Assembly (NCBI GenBank): GCA_003427395.1
Contig: BFEA01000631.1
Span: forward strand, 23,828-87,827
From: Chara braunii
Taxonomy: Eukaryota > Streptophyta > Charophyceae > Charales > Characeae
Length of the DNA: 64,000 nucleotides
Reading direction: 5' to 3'
Shown here piece after piece: positions 20,477 through 32,212 of this stretch. Every line of letters starts with the position of its first letter. Positions within the stretch are counted from its first letter, which is position 1. The position numbers were made by a program, and so were the translations under genes. The notes below the pieces were generated by a model. The model worked only from the letters and a program-made list of their open reading frames with translations. It ran no database searches and had not been told where the DNA came from.

Positions 20477-22580
20477 ATTTCACAATCTGCCTTGGCAAAT
20501 TGGGAAGTACGAAAAAATAAACAAGCTTCTCTGATAGGAAGACCACTAATCATTAACAATGTCATACTGGCTGCCCTCTGGTACAAATCCGCTATATGGC
20601 CATTAGACAAATCCCCTCTCCAAGCCCTACAAAAGCAACTGATAACCTATTTATGGAGAGGAAATCATGAATACAAAAATGTGATCAGCAGGGTAGCTTG
20701 GCAGGCGGTGATCCAACCTAAATCAAAGTGTGGATTGGAAATCTTTGATCCAAATACACAAGCATTGGCACTATGTATCCAATGGATTAAGAGGCTGCTC
20801 TTTAACCCACAAACGCTGTGGCAAGCAATGGCATGGGAACAAATTGCAAGATTGGCACCAGAAGTCCCGAATGGCGCAAAACCTATGATATGGTTAGAGA
20901 ATCGACATTGGTCCATCCCGCGGAGTCACTCATAGATTGCTAACAATGGGACAACTTCAGACAGGATGGCAGCAAGGTCAGATATCAATAATGATCCTTT
21001 CTGGCCTAACCGCCTTAAAACTTGGCGAAAGCTTCCACTCCCCGATAAATGTCCTCCAAACAAATGGGAAGAGGTTTGCCAACTACCTCTTTTGAGTCTT
21101 TTCAATAACAGATGGATCAAGGATTCTCAAGGGCGTACTGTACAATGTCTGGACTCACCATGGAGAGGATGGGTGAAAAGAGGGATCCTCAGGATTGGTG
21201 ATATTTGGTGTAAGGAATCTAATGACTGGTATGACCTAGAACATATCCAGCCTATTCTTTATTATTGTAGACACTCCACAGAAGCATTGGACACTCTAAT
21301 TGACCTAATCCCTCTAGACTTGATAAGAATTCTTAAAGAAGGTCCGAATCTAAAGGAGGGTGACTGGGTTGGATTCCATGGCAACACGCACCAGGTAGGC
21401 AATGTGGTGGTGGTTAGGGAAGACGGGGAAACTCTTCTTTCTCTTTTCTCTTTGGGTCAGGACAATACTCCACATATCCCACAACCACAGGAGACTAGGT
21501 GGTACCAGAAAGATCAGTTATTCAGAATAAGAGTCCTAAAAGATAAAAGGCAATGGTTGGCTTTTAAACCATCACTCTCGATAAACAAATTGACTCTGGA
21601 CCCGGCTACGTGGACATGGACTGTACTAAGGAAGGAAAAAACAAGCGCGCTCGCGTTCCCTCCACTCCTTAACAGTGAAATCCACGTATAGGTTGTTGAG
21701 ATTTACTGTCAACCTGAGAGATAGAGTAGAATCTCGGTGGATGAAGCAACTAAATGTGAGCAAGGAGTCTCTGCGTTCCATTAAGTGGTTTAAGAATATC
21801 AAAGTCAAACCAGCTAAGATAGCATCCTTACAACAGATTGATCATCGTCGACTACCAACAAATGATTGGCTAACTTATAGGACCTCCTTGGAACAGAAAG
21901 GTTTGGCTCTACCATAGTGTGTTTTTTGCTATTCCGCGCTTCCCTCCTGGGTTATCCTGAAAACTATCGAACACGTCTTCCCACAATGTCCAGGGGCAGT
22001 TTGGCTGTGGACATGGAGGGACAGGATTTGGAGCCAAATCCCCACCTCCCAACCCTGACCATGGGAATGGAAAGCCTTCCTTCGTGAAACATGGAATCCT
22101 CCACAGACGGATGAGTTCACTATTAATCTTTATAAGATAAGAAGGGCAATCCTTTGGACCCTTTGGAACCGCCGTTGCACATATGAAATGGAGAAGGCTA
22201 GGATTGATGGGCCAAAATTTGTGGACTTGATAAAACACCAAATTCAAACTGAAATCACTGCTCAATGGGACAAGGTAAAGGAGAAGATCAAACACCTATT
22301 AACCAAGGTAGGAGTTCAAAATCACATTCAACAATTCTGTAGCAACTCGCTCGTGGGCACCCAAGGGAGCAATCTGGGAAAAGTCGTATGGAGGGGGGCA
22401 CAAAAAGAGGATATGTCGGAAAGTAGGCAAGAAGGATTTTCAAGAGACTACCGCTTGGTCTATCAAGACTGGACAACTATTGACCCAACTATCCCTCTCA
22501 GGCTCCTCTCTGATTCCCCCAACCCTTTTCCACCATCATCCTTGAGTCTAGTTCCTGTGAGTTGGTTTGTTGTGGTGTAA
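20477..22580 (+). pseudogene. LINE D, ORF2 C-terminal half
   Basis: Starts at the post-RT region (NKQASLIGRPLIINNVILAALWYKSAIW, which matches QASLIGRALIINTTIFSTLWY of LINE A). It continues through the LWRGNHEYKNVISRVAWQ segment, WKxLPLP, WIKDSQGR and LRSIKWFKNIKVKPAKIASLQQ to a Cys motif (CVFC) and TLWNRRC. The RT and endonuclease are missing, so it is 5' truncated. Breaks: TAG at 20933-20935, a frameshift near 21680, TAG at 21915-21917 and TGA at 22056-22058. After the frameshift the frame reads to 22580. No poly(A) tail was found after the end. In full-length relatives ORF2 carries endonuclease and reverse transcriptase. Confidence 0.75.
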
Positions 22581-23300
22581 AGAAGTATAGCTCTCTAGGT
22601 ATTGTGCTCTTGGAAATATATTCCGCAACGACTTCAATAGCCTCAAAAAAGGAGGTGTATCTTTTGTCCGAGCTGCAAGATGTAAGTGCTTGGGCTTATT
22701 GATCACAACTGGCGCCTATTATTGGGTGAAGAGGTAGGTCTTGCGAGAGGATAGCCAGCCTATTTTGCAATGTACGTAATAAACCGAGAATCTGCAATGT
22801 GATGAAAAGGACTGAATAGACAATGCGGTACGAGTAGAATCTCGACAAGCAATGTACATTCTCATTCATACATAAAGATGCTGAAGAGCGCAGGGAAGAC
22901 TTTGATACAAAGATTGACCTGACAGGACTGACCTCATTCACGTAGTTCAGAGTAACGAAGCAGAATGCTAGAGTACCTCTAACTAGCCCAATCAATGTTT
23001 GAACTCAGACTAACATGCATTGTATCCATCACGAAGTGTGAAGGAGCCTGGCGCTGCACACAGGAAGAAAGCGCCAGGTCCAGACATACACAAACGAAGA
23101 GATAAGGGACAGGCGAAAGGAGGGGAGAAGATGGGAATGTCGTTAACACCAAGTCTTGGTCACCAATCCCAAATAGGCCCTCGTTGCCATGTCTGAATCC
23201 CCGAAAGTCGAGTCTGGATCAAATGTCACCAAGCTCTGTATCTCTTCTCTCATAGTCTGCAGATGCAGTGAAGTCAGAAGTGAGAGGGAGAGAAGAGATG
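22581..23300. other. No gene seen
   Basis: Short ORFs only. It may include the LINE D 3' non-coding part near its left end. No RNA or repeat structure was recognised. Confidence 0.4.
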
Positions 23301-23444
23301 GTGGACTGAGAAAAAGAAGAAGAAGAACTCTCTCTCTCTCTCTCTGTTGCGAACCAAGTACTAACCTGTGATGTTGGCGCTGTGCTGCAGGTACCTCGAA
23401 GGCGAAGCTGGAGCAACGGCGCTGCAGGTAGGCACCTCTGGCCT

Positions 23445-23732
23445 CCGCCCAAGCTCTCTCTCTCTCTCTCTAGTATTAACTAGCTATGGCGCCCAGCGCT
23501 GGAGACTACAACTACCTACTGCGCCCAACGCTGAAGACTACAAGCTAACGCTACTACTCTACACTGCAGCTGTCTCTTATACACATCTAGATGTGTATAA
23601 GAGACAGCCGCCCAAGCTCTCTCTCTCTCTCTCTAGTATTAACTAGCTATGGCGCCCAGCGCTGGAGACTACAACTACCTACTGCGCCCAACGCTGAAGA
23701 CTACAAGCTAACGCTACTACTCTACACTGCAG
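23445..23732. other. Assembly artefact: mate-pair junction adapter between duplicated flanks
   Basis: A 38-bp palindrome at 23570-23607 is the Tn5 mosaic end CTGTCTCTTATACACATCT joined to its reverse complement AGATGTGTATAAGAGACAG, the Nextera mate-pair circularisation junction. The 125 bp before it (23445-23569) and after it (23608-23732) are identical. One copy is real; the other copy and the adapter are library artefact. The peptide SYTHLDVYKRQ read through it is a known type of database contaminant. Confidence 0.95.
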
Positions 23733-23964
23733 CGCTCCCTCCAGAGTGCTACTCCCGAATCCTGAAGACTACAACTGCCGAACTGCCTACCTCGGAAGTG
23801 CCTGGGAAGTCCTATGTACTACCTCGGCCTGCCTCCTGACTACTGGAGGGCAGTCAGGCCGAGGAGGCAGCTCTTGCCAATGCCCAAATGTGCCAGGGGT
23901 TGGCGTGCAGCAGCCTGCTTGAGGCTGGCGTGGGAAACAGACTAATAATAGTCTGTTTCTGAAA

Positions 23965-24235
23965 CCCTGGTTCGGTGCCTGAGTTTCAGGGCCGGTCGTT
24001 CTGATGAACGACCGAAAATGGCCCTTCGTTTCAGGCTAAAAAGGCTGTTGCCATTTTTAGTCTGAAACGACCAGGGATAGGCCCTGGACTTCAGGCTTTT
24101 GGCCTGAAGTGACAGGGGGCCTGTAAGCCCTGGATTTCAGGCTTTCAGCCTGAACTTCAGGCTTTCGGCCTGAAGTTCAGGCTTTTGGCCTGAACGCTGT
24201 CGGGCCTGCAAAATGGTCGTTGGGCCTGCAAAATG
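23965..24235. repeat. Palindromic tandem repeat (TTCAGGC...GCCTGAA)
   Basis: Many short inverted pairs: CTTCAGGCTTTTGGCCTGAA-type hairpins repeat about seven times, with two copies of a longer unit (GGCCTGCAAAATGG) at 24204-24236. The array abuts the truncated 3' end of LINE A. Confidence 0.7.
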
Positions 24236-27200
24236 GCCCGTGTGTGCACGCGCTGCATGTAACAGGGGCGCTGTCATCACACATTGCGCATAATTCCGAG
24301 CTGTTGGGGTCTGAGTGTTTTCTTCTTTTGTGGAGCCACTGATTGACAGGGAGTGCTGCGTGGGCTAGGAGCCATTGTAAGCTTCGGATTCTAACTGGTT
24401 TTATGGGGAGGTATTTTGGCCAGGGGATGGTGATTGAGGCTGTTGCCTCTAGGTTTAGTGTCTCTCTCCATCTGTTTTTGAGTTTGGGTTTGGGGTCCGT
24501 GGTCCGTAGGCCTAGGTTGTACCCGAATTTCACATCGTATTCCAGTATCGTTCTGTTTTTTCCGGATTTGTCTTCTTTCCATACCCATTCCTTAGGATCG
24601 AATTCGAGCTCCGCAATGCTTAGGTCGGACTGGAAGATTATCCAAGGTTTGGTTTTCGACACCCTCACTTTTCTCAGCAGAAAGGTCTCTACCGTCTCCA
24701 GCTGCGGTTCTCTGTTCAGAATGGTTAGGTCCTGGAGGTTATGGGTGGCGATGGGATAAGAGTAGAATTTGGACTGGTAGTCGGTGGTTGAGCTGCGGGA
24801 CACGAACCGGTATGCTCTGTTCGGCGGTGTTTGGGATACGAGTATGCCCCAGTCCCCTGGTTTCCAGGAGAAGTCTTCTTTCAAGAGGCGAATCCAGTGG
24901 GGTGGGATGCTTTTCTGGACTGTGCGTAGGTTTTCTGCGAGAGCATGGCAGCCTCTTAGAGTGTTTCGGAGTTCTTGTTCCGTACGCCATTCTCCCCGTT
25001 CTTCTNCCCACAGGTGTTTAACCTGCCACACCCCTTTTTCAACCCACGACAGCCATCTCCGGNCCCTATTTCTTAGTGGCCAGGGGTTGCCTTCGGGGTC
25101 TTTGATCCAATCGTTACAAAACAGCGGTTGTCTCAGGGCCTCCTCTTTGATTTCCACTGCGCCATGTTTGCTTCGGATCATCCGTCTCCAGGCCTTCAGA
25201 GTCGGGGACCAGTACGGGTTGGGTGTTGGGGCTGCCTGTCTGTCTGAGTTTCTTGTGGTTCTACTACGGGATCTGCCTAATCTTATCGTCCACTCCTTAG
25301 CCATAATCCAGAAGTATCCGCCCATATTTGGTGGGGAGCTTATCGGTGCTAGGTTTCTTATGCTATCTAGAGCCATCTTGGTCCATGGTAGGTCTTGTCT
25401 GGTCAAGATCTTGATGACCCATTTCATCTGTAGTGATGTTGACTCCTGCTTGGGGTCAATTAGGCCTAGGCCTCCCTCCTGCGTTTTCCTGATGATGTGG
25501 CTCCATGCTACCCTGTTGATGCATGAGGTCCGGTTGGGATCGCCTGTCCACAAATAGCATCTTGCTTTGGCCTTTATGGTTTGGAAGTCGGCGTCCTGGG
25601 GAGACCAGATGGATGCGATATACCATAGTGTGGAGAAGATGGTTGTGTTGATAATTAATGCCCTCCCGATCAGTGATGCTTGTGCGTTCTTGCATGGGGC
25701 CAGGCGGGTTATAGTTTTGGCAATTAGACCGTGGCCTATTCTTGGCCACACCCCATCCTTGTTGATCATGATACCTAGGTACCTGAGTGCCTGTTCGCCT
25801 GTGGACCATGACATGGGTGTGGCTGAACCCTCGGGTTGGGGAGGCGTCTCGTCTGTTAGCCACCAACCTTCGGTCTTGCTCCAATTAACCTTCATTTCGG
25901 ATGCAAGACGGAATGCCTCCATAGCCTTCACGAGGGCTTGGAAGGAACTGTTGCTGGCGCGGATAAGGACTGTGAGGTCGTCTACGAACATCAGAGCGGT
26001 GGGTAGGGCGAAGTCGTGCATTGGGTTGAAGTTTCGTTCGGTGAGACGATCTATGGACGGATCTTTGCGGAGGAAGGAGGCTATAGCTTCCATAATGAAG
26101 AGGAAGATAGGTGGAGCTAGAGGGTCACCTTGTCGTACGGATCTGGAGATGGGGTAGGTATCCGAAAGGATCCTATTGACCTGCACTCTGCCGGTTGCAT
26201 CCGCGTACAACACTTTAACCCACTTCCTGAAGTTTGGGCCAACCCCCATTTTTTCCATGCACGCGTGAAGGAAATCCCAGTTGACTTGGTCGTAGGCCTT
26301 TTCAAAGTCGAAAAATAGGATTGCTGNTTTCATCCTTTTTTCGGTTATCTTTTTGGCTGCCTCGTTTAGGGTCATCACATTGTCGAGTATGTACCGGCCT
26401 GGGATGAAGCCTGCTTGGTCGATGTGGAAGCATTTGTCGATCAGATTTGTGATCATGTTGGCTAATGCTTTCGCTAGGATCTTGTAGGGGGTTGTGAGAA
26501 GCGAGATAGGTCGGTAGTTCTTCAAATCCTCTTTCTCACCTTTTTTGTGGAGTAACGATACTACACTTGTACTCAAATTTTGGCCTAGTCCTCCCTGGTC
26601 TCTGCCGTCATTGAAGAAATTGAGCAGGTCCTCGCCTAGTGTGGGCCAGAAGTGGACCCAAAATTCCTTCGATAGCCCATCAATACCCGGGGCTTTATCG
26701 TTGCTCATCTGAGTCAGGGCTGTGTATAGTTCCCCCGACGAGAGTGGTCTGTCCAGCCACTCGGTCTGTTCAGCCCCTCGGTCTGTTCTGGCGTGATTGT
26801 CTTCTCCAGGTAGGCCATCATTCGTTGTCGTGCTGCTGAGTTGGCTGAGGGGAGGGGGGAAGGTGTTTTGGATTCGTAGAGCTGTGCGTAGAATGCTCTG
26901 GCTACTTTAACCATTCCCGATCCCGATTGGTCGACCCTGTTCTGATTGTCCGGGTCCTTCAACCCTTCAATGTTGTTGTTCCTGGCGTTAGCTTTAATTT
27001 TTGCGAAGAAGTACATTGTCATGGATTCGTTAAGGGTGAGGTCGGTCATTCTGGCCCTGATCTGCAGGCCTCGCAGTTCCCATCTCCTCCACTCGTTGAG
27101 TTCTTCTCTTGATGAGTCGAGAAGTTGACTGTAGAAGGTGTTTGAGGGGTTTGCGACAAGGTTGTCCTCCACGAGAGAGATGGCGAATTGAAGCTCTTCT

Positions 27201-28020
27201 TTTCTGATTTTCCGTTCTCCTGCAATGCTTCTGGATTCCGATGAGACTGTTTGGGTGAGGTCCGTATAGCTGTCTATGAACCATTGATGTCTGTTGTCCN
27301 GTCTGGCGCTGTTCAGTCTCAAGAAGAACCAGTTCCATCTGACCGCCTCTGTTAGTCGTACGGTGGCTAAGAGGGAGTTGTTAAATCTGTAGAATCCCCG
27401 ACCTTTTTCCGTGGGGGAGTCAAAGTTCAGGAGCAATTCTATCGGTTTGTGGTCCAGACCTCGAAAGGCCGCTGATGGGCGGATCTCAGCCTGTTTGATT
27501 GTTCCTTGGAGGTGCTTGGAGATTAGGAAGAAGTCGATCCGGGACAGCGATGTCCGGTTGGCCTGGCTCTTTTTGACCAATGAGAATGCCTTTTTGTTCG
27601 GGTGCAGCATCCTGAAGGGGTCAATGAGGTCAAACTCTATCATGATATTTCTTATGTGGGTTCCTGCTCTTGTTGGGCCTATCAGTTGAGATCGAGAGAT
27701 GCGGTCTAGGTTTGGATCCAAGGTCGTGTTCCAGTCGCCTGCGATAATCGTCGGTTGAGGGTTCGGGATGAGGGATTGGATGCTACTCGAGTAGGCTAAG
27801 CGATCGTTTTCAGCGTTGGGGGCGTAAATGTTAAGAATTCTCAGTTCCTCGTCTTGCCATTTGATGTCTATCCATGACCATCTGCCTTCCGCTTTGTCAC
27901 CCGCACTATTGAGAATTTGCCCTTCTGACCATAGCTTTGAAGCGTTAGGTATGAGTATGGCTGTCCCCCTTTTGCTAAGCCCTTCTAGGTTGGACCATAG
28001 TGCGAAAGCGCAGCCCCCCA
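24177..28020 (-). pseudogene. LINE A: APE endonuclease-reverse transcriptase (ORF2)
   Basis: Reads right to left. From 28020 the endonuclease region is open: SKRGTAILIPNASKLW, RWSWIDIK, LRILNIYAPN, TIIAGDWN (catalytic Asp), then SRIDFFLIS and GLDHKPI near its C-terminus. RT follows: DKAPGIDGLSKEFW, FIPGRYILDNVMTLNEA, FDFEKAYDQVNWDF (motif A), SVRQGDPLAP (motif B) and FVDDLTVLIRAS (motif C, FVDD). After that come the thumb/connector and a CAMC motif. A 17-bp tandem duplication (26755-26788) shifts the frame between endonuclease and RT. The 3' end is cut inside the Cys motif near 24240, and the 5' end lacks the first part of the endonuclease. Four single Ns lie in it. In intact elements this protein nicks the target and copies the LINE RNA there. 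Confidence 0.85.
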
Positions 28021-29403
28021 GGCTTGTTCATCTCTCCTTCTAATTCTCCTAAGGTTGTGGATTTTATAATATCCCTCTGCCCTACTTTTGTCGTTTAGGA
28101 AGCTAATTGGGTTCCCTGTTTCTTTCAAGAGGAAGATGCTACAGCTAATCCATTCGTTGTTGTGTATTTTGTTGCTTAAGATTTTCAGGACTTCTTGTGT
28201 GTTTGTCTGATTCTTCTGTGCGGCCCAGTCTCCTGTCTGCCATTTTTGGTCCCTTCTTAATAATCGTCTCCATTCCATTGGTATGGATTCGATGATGTGT
28301 GAGAGATTGGCTTGTAGATTATGATTTCCCTTGAGAGTCGGTCTTAGTTCTTTTTCTGTTTTCCAGGTATTGTCTGGCTCATTCCACAAGTGTTGAATTT
28401 GCCAGATCCCCTTTTCANNCCANTTCCCCCATTTGGCATCTGATTTAGTGAGGGAAAAACTTTCTNCTTTTNCGTTTTTGATCCAGGGGTTGNCGAATAA
28501 AGGNTGTCTAAGGACTTCGTCTCTTCTTTTGGGGCCTAGTTTGTTTTCTGGGAAAANTTTTCTCCAAATGCGTATTAGCTGTTCCCATAGGGATTTNGAC
28601 TGTTCGTTGGGTGTGTCTTNTGTTTGGTCTGATTGTTGGTTTTGGGTCTTTTTGTCTCTTGGAAGAGGCCATTTATTATTAAANATCCAGAATAGGCCCG
28701 ACATGTTAGAGGGGGAGTTATATGGGGCTAATTGTCTGATGTGGTTGAGGGCCAGGGGTGCCCATCGAAGGTTGCTTTGTAGGGTGAGTCTTATTATCCA
28801 TTTGATTTGTAGGGCCTGTATTTGTCTGGCTGGGTCCAGGAGGCCCAAGCCTCCTTTTGCCCTCGGTAGCGTTACTATTTGCCATGCTACTTTGTGGATA
28901 AAGTATTGTTTCTCCGGATTGCCGGTCCACAGATATGCTGCAGATCTTCTTCTTATTTCCTGTTGAAAGTCTGTTGTTGGAAACCAAATGGAAGTGGCGT
29001 ACCACATCATGGAGAGGATTGAGTTGTTAAGTGCTAGTACCCTGCCTAGGAGTGATGTGTGTGATCCTTGCCATCTGTGCATTTTGTTGATCATTGCAGT
29101 TAGTAGCGAAGGTGTTGTTATTGGGTGGCTTCCCTTCATGCTTAGTCTTATTCCCAGGAAGCGGATCGGGGTCGCAGGGTCTGTCCAGTGGAAGCCTTCT
29201 GGGGTGTTTGTCGTGGGTGGGGGGTCCGGTGAGATCCACCAGCCTATTGTCTTTGGCCAGTTGACTTTCATTTCGGAAGCTAGCTGGAAGGCTTGCATGG
29301 CTCTAGTTAGTGCCTGGAAAGAGGAGTCTGAGGCCCTTATTAGTATCGTTAAATCATCATCGAAGAGAAGTGTGGTCGGGAAGTGCCTACGGTGAATACT
29401 CAT
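28010..29403 (-). pseudogene. LINE B: RT C-terminal half fused to LINE A
   Basis: Opens at RT motif C (TLLFDDDLTILIRASDSSFQ) and runs 472 codons through the post-RT region (SLLGRVLALNNSILSMMWY, YLWTGNPEKQYFIHKVAWQ, LSHIIESIPMEWRRLL) to NLRRIRRRDEQAW. There it gives way to the LINE A endonuclease. Everything before motif C and after the connector is missing. About a dozen isolated Ns between 28418 and 28683 suggest a consensus collapsed from many similar copies. The join at 28010-28040 could be an insertion, a recombination between LINEs or a misassembly. Confidence 0.75.
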
Positions 29404-29551
29404 AAAAAAGGATTATGACATAAAAAGAGGTATCTTTATCCAAAATAAAAATATGGTGCAAGTCCCACTTTATGATTGCAAGATACAGACTTCAGTTACA
29501 TAAACAGAGAGCAATCTCCTCCTTACCCAATGGCTCATCTACACCTCTCAC

Positions 29552-29553
29552 TT

Positions 29554-29611
<58 letters not shown>

Positions 29612-29697
29612 ACGAATACACACACACATGCACACATACACACATACATACATACATACACACATACACACATACACACATACACATGCTCACTTGG
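29552..29697. repeat. (CT)n then (CACA/CATA)n microsatellite
   Basis: About 28 CT units (29552-29608) followed by about 80 bp of CACACATACATA-type repeat. Confidence 0.85.
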
Positions 29698-29699
29698 AT

Positions 29700-30795
29700 A
29701 TATAAGACCGCAATCACATCTAGAGCGAGCTCCAAAAAAACCTGTTGTGAGCATGCCTTTAGTCTGCAGTTTGTTAGGGCATGCACACAATTCATTCTAC
29801 TAAATATATCTGACCCCAAGTAAGGCCGGACGTGGATGCATCTTACTGTAATAACGTGCAAAGTTGAGTCAAAAGTCCCCATCAAACGACTTTCCAGTAG
29901 TGATGTCCCACCAGCAAAGAAAATTGAGTTAACGCCCGAATCTGGAGATTTTGCGGAGATGCCATCGATCTGCTTTTCTGCATTTGTGGACAAATCAAAT
30001 TCAGAATCAGACGCTTTAACCAATCCTCTTTGCTAGTAGGACATCACCTCTGATGGTTTTATTATTTGATCTACTGTTGAACGAGGCATAAGCAAAGAGC
30101 AATTGCCAAGACCAACTCACGAAAGTGGTGCTAACAGAATGAGGTACTGCTTTTAAGGACATCAATACACACGTATACACACACACATCATCTCCATCAC
30201 ATACATATACACATATGGACATATACATCATCATCATTATCACGACAGAGGCTGGCATAAAAACTTGTTTCGTTTCTATAGCAATTTGATTGACAGCGAC
30301 ACCTGTTAGAAATCTAGTTCAGCGTCCCATAATATTAACATGTACTTGAATAGTTATTCTTTATAGCTAACTTTCAGACCCTTGTATTCTGCCTGTAATG
30401 ATCTCTTAGTCCTTAGTCATATGCATGGTATATGAATGTCTAAAATGGTTGGGTATGTTGAAGAAACAATTCCAATCGGAACCTGCGATGTGTTCATATG
30501 TATGTTGCTCAAAATCAAGCAAACCAAAGTAGCATTTTCGCAAATTCTCTCTGCACAATATTATCACGTCTGATAATCATCTACTATTCAATACACTTCA
30601 CTTCTCTATTTTATGCATAAATTTCCATAATATGCATTGTTTCATATTTAACATAACGTACTATGTTTTTATGTATACTTTTCCACAAATGCATGTACTT
30701 AGCTTTCACATTCATTTGACAATTATAAATGACATTTGTCTTTATTTTGTTGCAGAAAAACATGGAAGCGGTCAGAAATGCGGGACCTCGCCCAA
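29700..30795. other. No gene seen
   Basis: Anonymous AT-rich sequence with a CA/CATA-rich stretch at 30160-30245. No supported coding or RNA feature. Confidence 0.4.
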
Positions 30796-30956
30796 AACTT
30801 CTTCAACAATTGCAACATGCAATTGATCAGTAGCATCGCATGCAGCAGATACAACATAGTACAACTCTTGACATGNAACTTCTTCAACAATTGCAACATG
30901 CAATTGATCAGTAGCATCGCATGCAGCAGATACAACATAGTACAACTCTTGACATG
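30796..30956. other. Exact 80-bp duplication around a single N (assembly artefact)
   Basis: 30796-30875 and 30877-30956 are identical and separated only by N at 30876. This is what results when two contigs with overlapping ends are joined without merging. Confidence 0.85.
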
Positions 30957-31249
30957 AAAAACTGCATTCGGCAGCGGCTCTACCATGAAACAGCAATCGT
31001 CATAGACAAAGGGTTGTTAGTACACTATCACAAATGGGGAGAAAGTCATAGACGCCAAGTCACAATATACTTAGCAAATGTTGATCAAGGAGAGGCGGTG
31101 AATATTGTACATACAACATTAAGGACATTGTACCAAGCATCGCTTCAACCTCACATCATACTTTTTCCTTTTTCGCTTTCAAAAACTTACATCATCCCTT
31201 AGGGTTGCGTTCCCTGCGCCCCCGTGATACACAATGAACATCCATCCTT

Positions 31250-31744
31250 TCAGTTATGGGGCACCCAGACGTTGGGAATGCTCGGGTAGGGGTCCACCAG
31301 CCCCTTGACAGTCTTCCTGGTAGAGTTTGGGCAGATCACATCTGTACAGAGGTGACCCCTGAGTTTGCATGCATAGCACCAGTAGTCCTGTGAGTGACTA
31401 ACAGGGACTGAGAATGTCTTCTCCCCGTAGGTGTAATTCCAGTAGCTGTTGAGGGGGAAAGGAATTTGGTTTTCCCACTCAACTGCTACCAAGAGAGTAT
31501 CGTCTCTCTTCACCAGGAATTGTGGTAGATCATTTGTGTAGCCTTTCACCTTGGTAAAACATTTAAGGTTTTCCAGGATTTTCCCTTGCAATCTGTTCGG
31601 AGCAAAGCGGAACTCAACCCAGAAGTTGTCCCACATTATTAGATCCCTCCGTTCTTCAGGAGACAGTTGAGTTAGTGGGGTCCATCTTTTGACTTCTACC
31701 CTCCTATCCCTAAAAATGATGTCAGATTGTCGAAGCACACTCAT
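31250..31744 (-). pseudogene. LINE ORF1-like nucleic-acid-binding fragment
   Basis: A 164-codon frame starts MSVLRQSDIIFRDRR. Its middle (WVEFRFAPNRLQGKILENLKCFTKVKGYTND, then LLVAVEWENQIPFPLNSY) resembles the DUF4283-type gag domain of plant LINE ORF1. It ends with a Cys/His cluster (CYACKLRGHLCTDVICP), close to a zinc knuckle. The frame upstream is also open for some codons before a TAA. ORF1 proteins coat LINE RNA. It is in the same orientation as LINEs A and B about 2-7 kb away but is not contiguous with them. It may be a separate decayed element. Confidence 0.5.
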
Positions 31745-32212
31745 CGTATCCCCTGGATAGAGGTCAACAGAAAATTGGTAAGCTTGTGCTGAGCGCTGGA
31801 GAAAATGATAAGTGATGGGACGCTGTGGGACGGTGTGAGTTGAAAGGCATACTTATTGAGAGGAGAGGCGTGGCGTTAATTGAGGGGTTGCAGCAGCACA
31901 TGACTGGGACTGGAGTGAGAGGAGTGTGGAGGACAGGAAGAAGAATTGTTGGGGGAAGGGGAGGAGGAGGGGGGGAGGGGTAGAGAAAGTCTCCAATATA
32001 CAACGCTGAAGGGCTGCCTGAGTTTTTGGAGGATTGGAGGGATCGAGAAGGAGGAGGAGGAGGAGAATTGATCTCCTCGCCGCTATGGAGGAGTGAAAGG
32101 GGGTCACCGTGGTGTACAAAAGGGAGTAGGATCCGTAGCGAAAGGGGTCACCGTGGTGCACGAGGGGGAGAAGGATCCATCTGTGCAAGGTTTTTGCTCG
32201 GGAGCCAGCAAT

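Noticed and set aside
24343-25557. Plus-strand ORFs of 138 and 257 aa opposite LINE A
   Set aside because: They are reverse-strand shadows of a well-supported RT.
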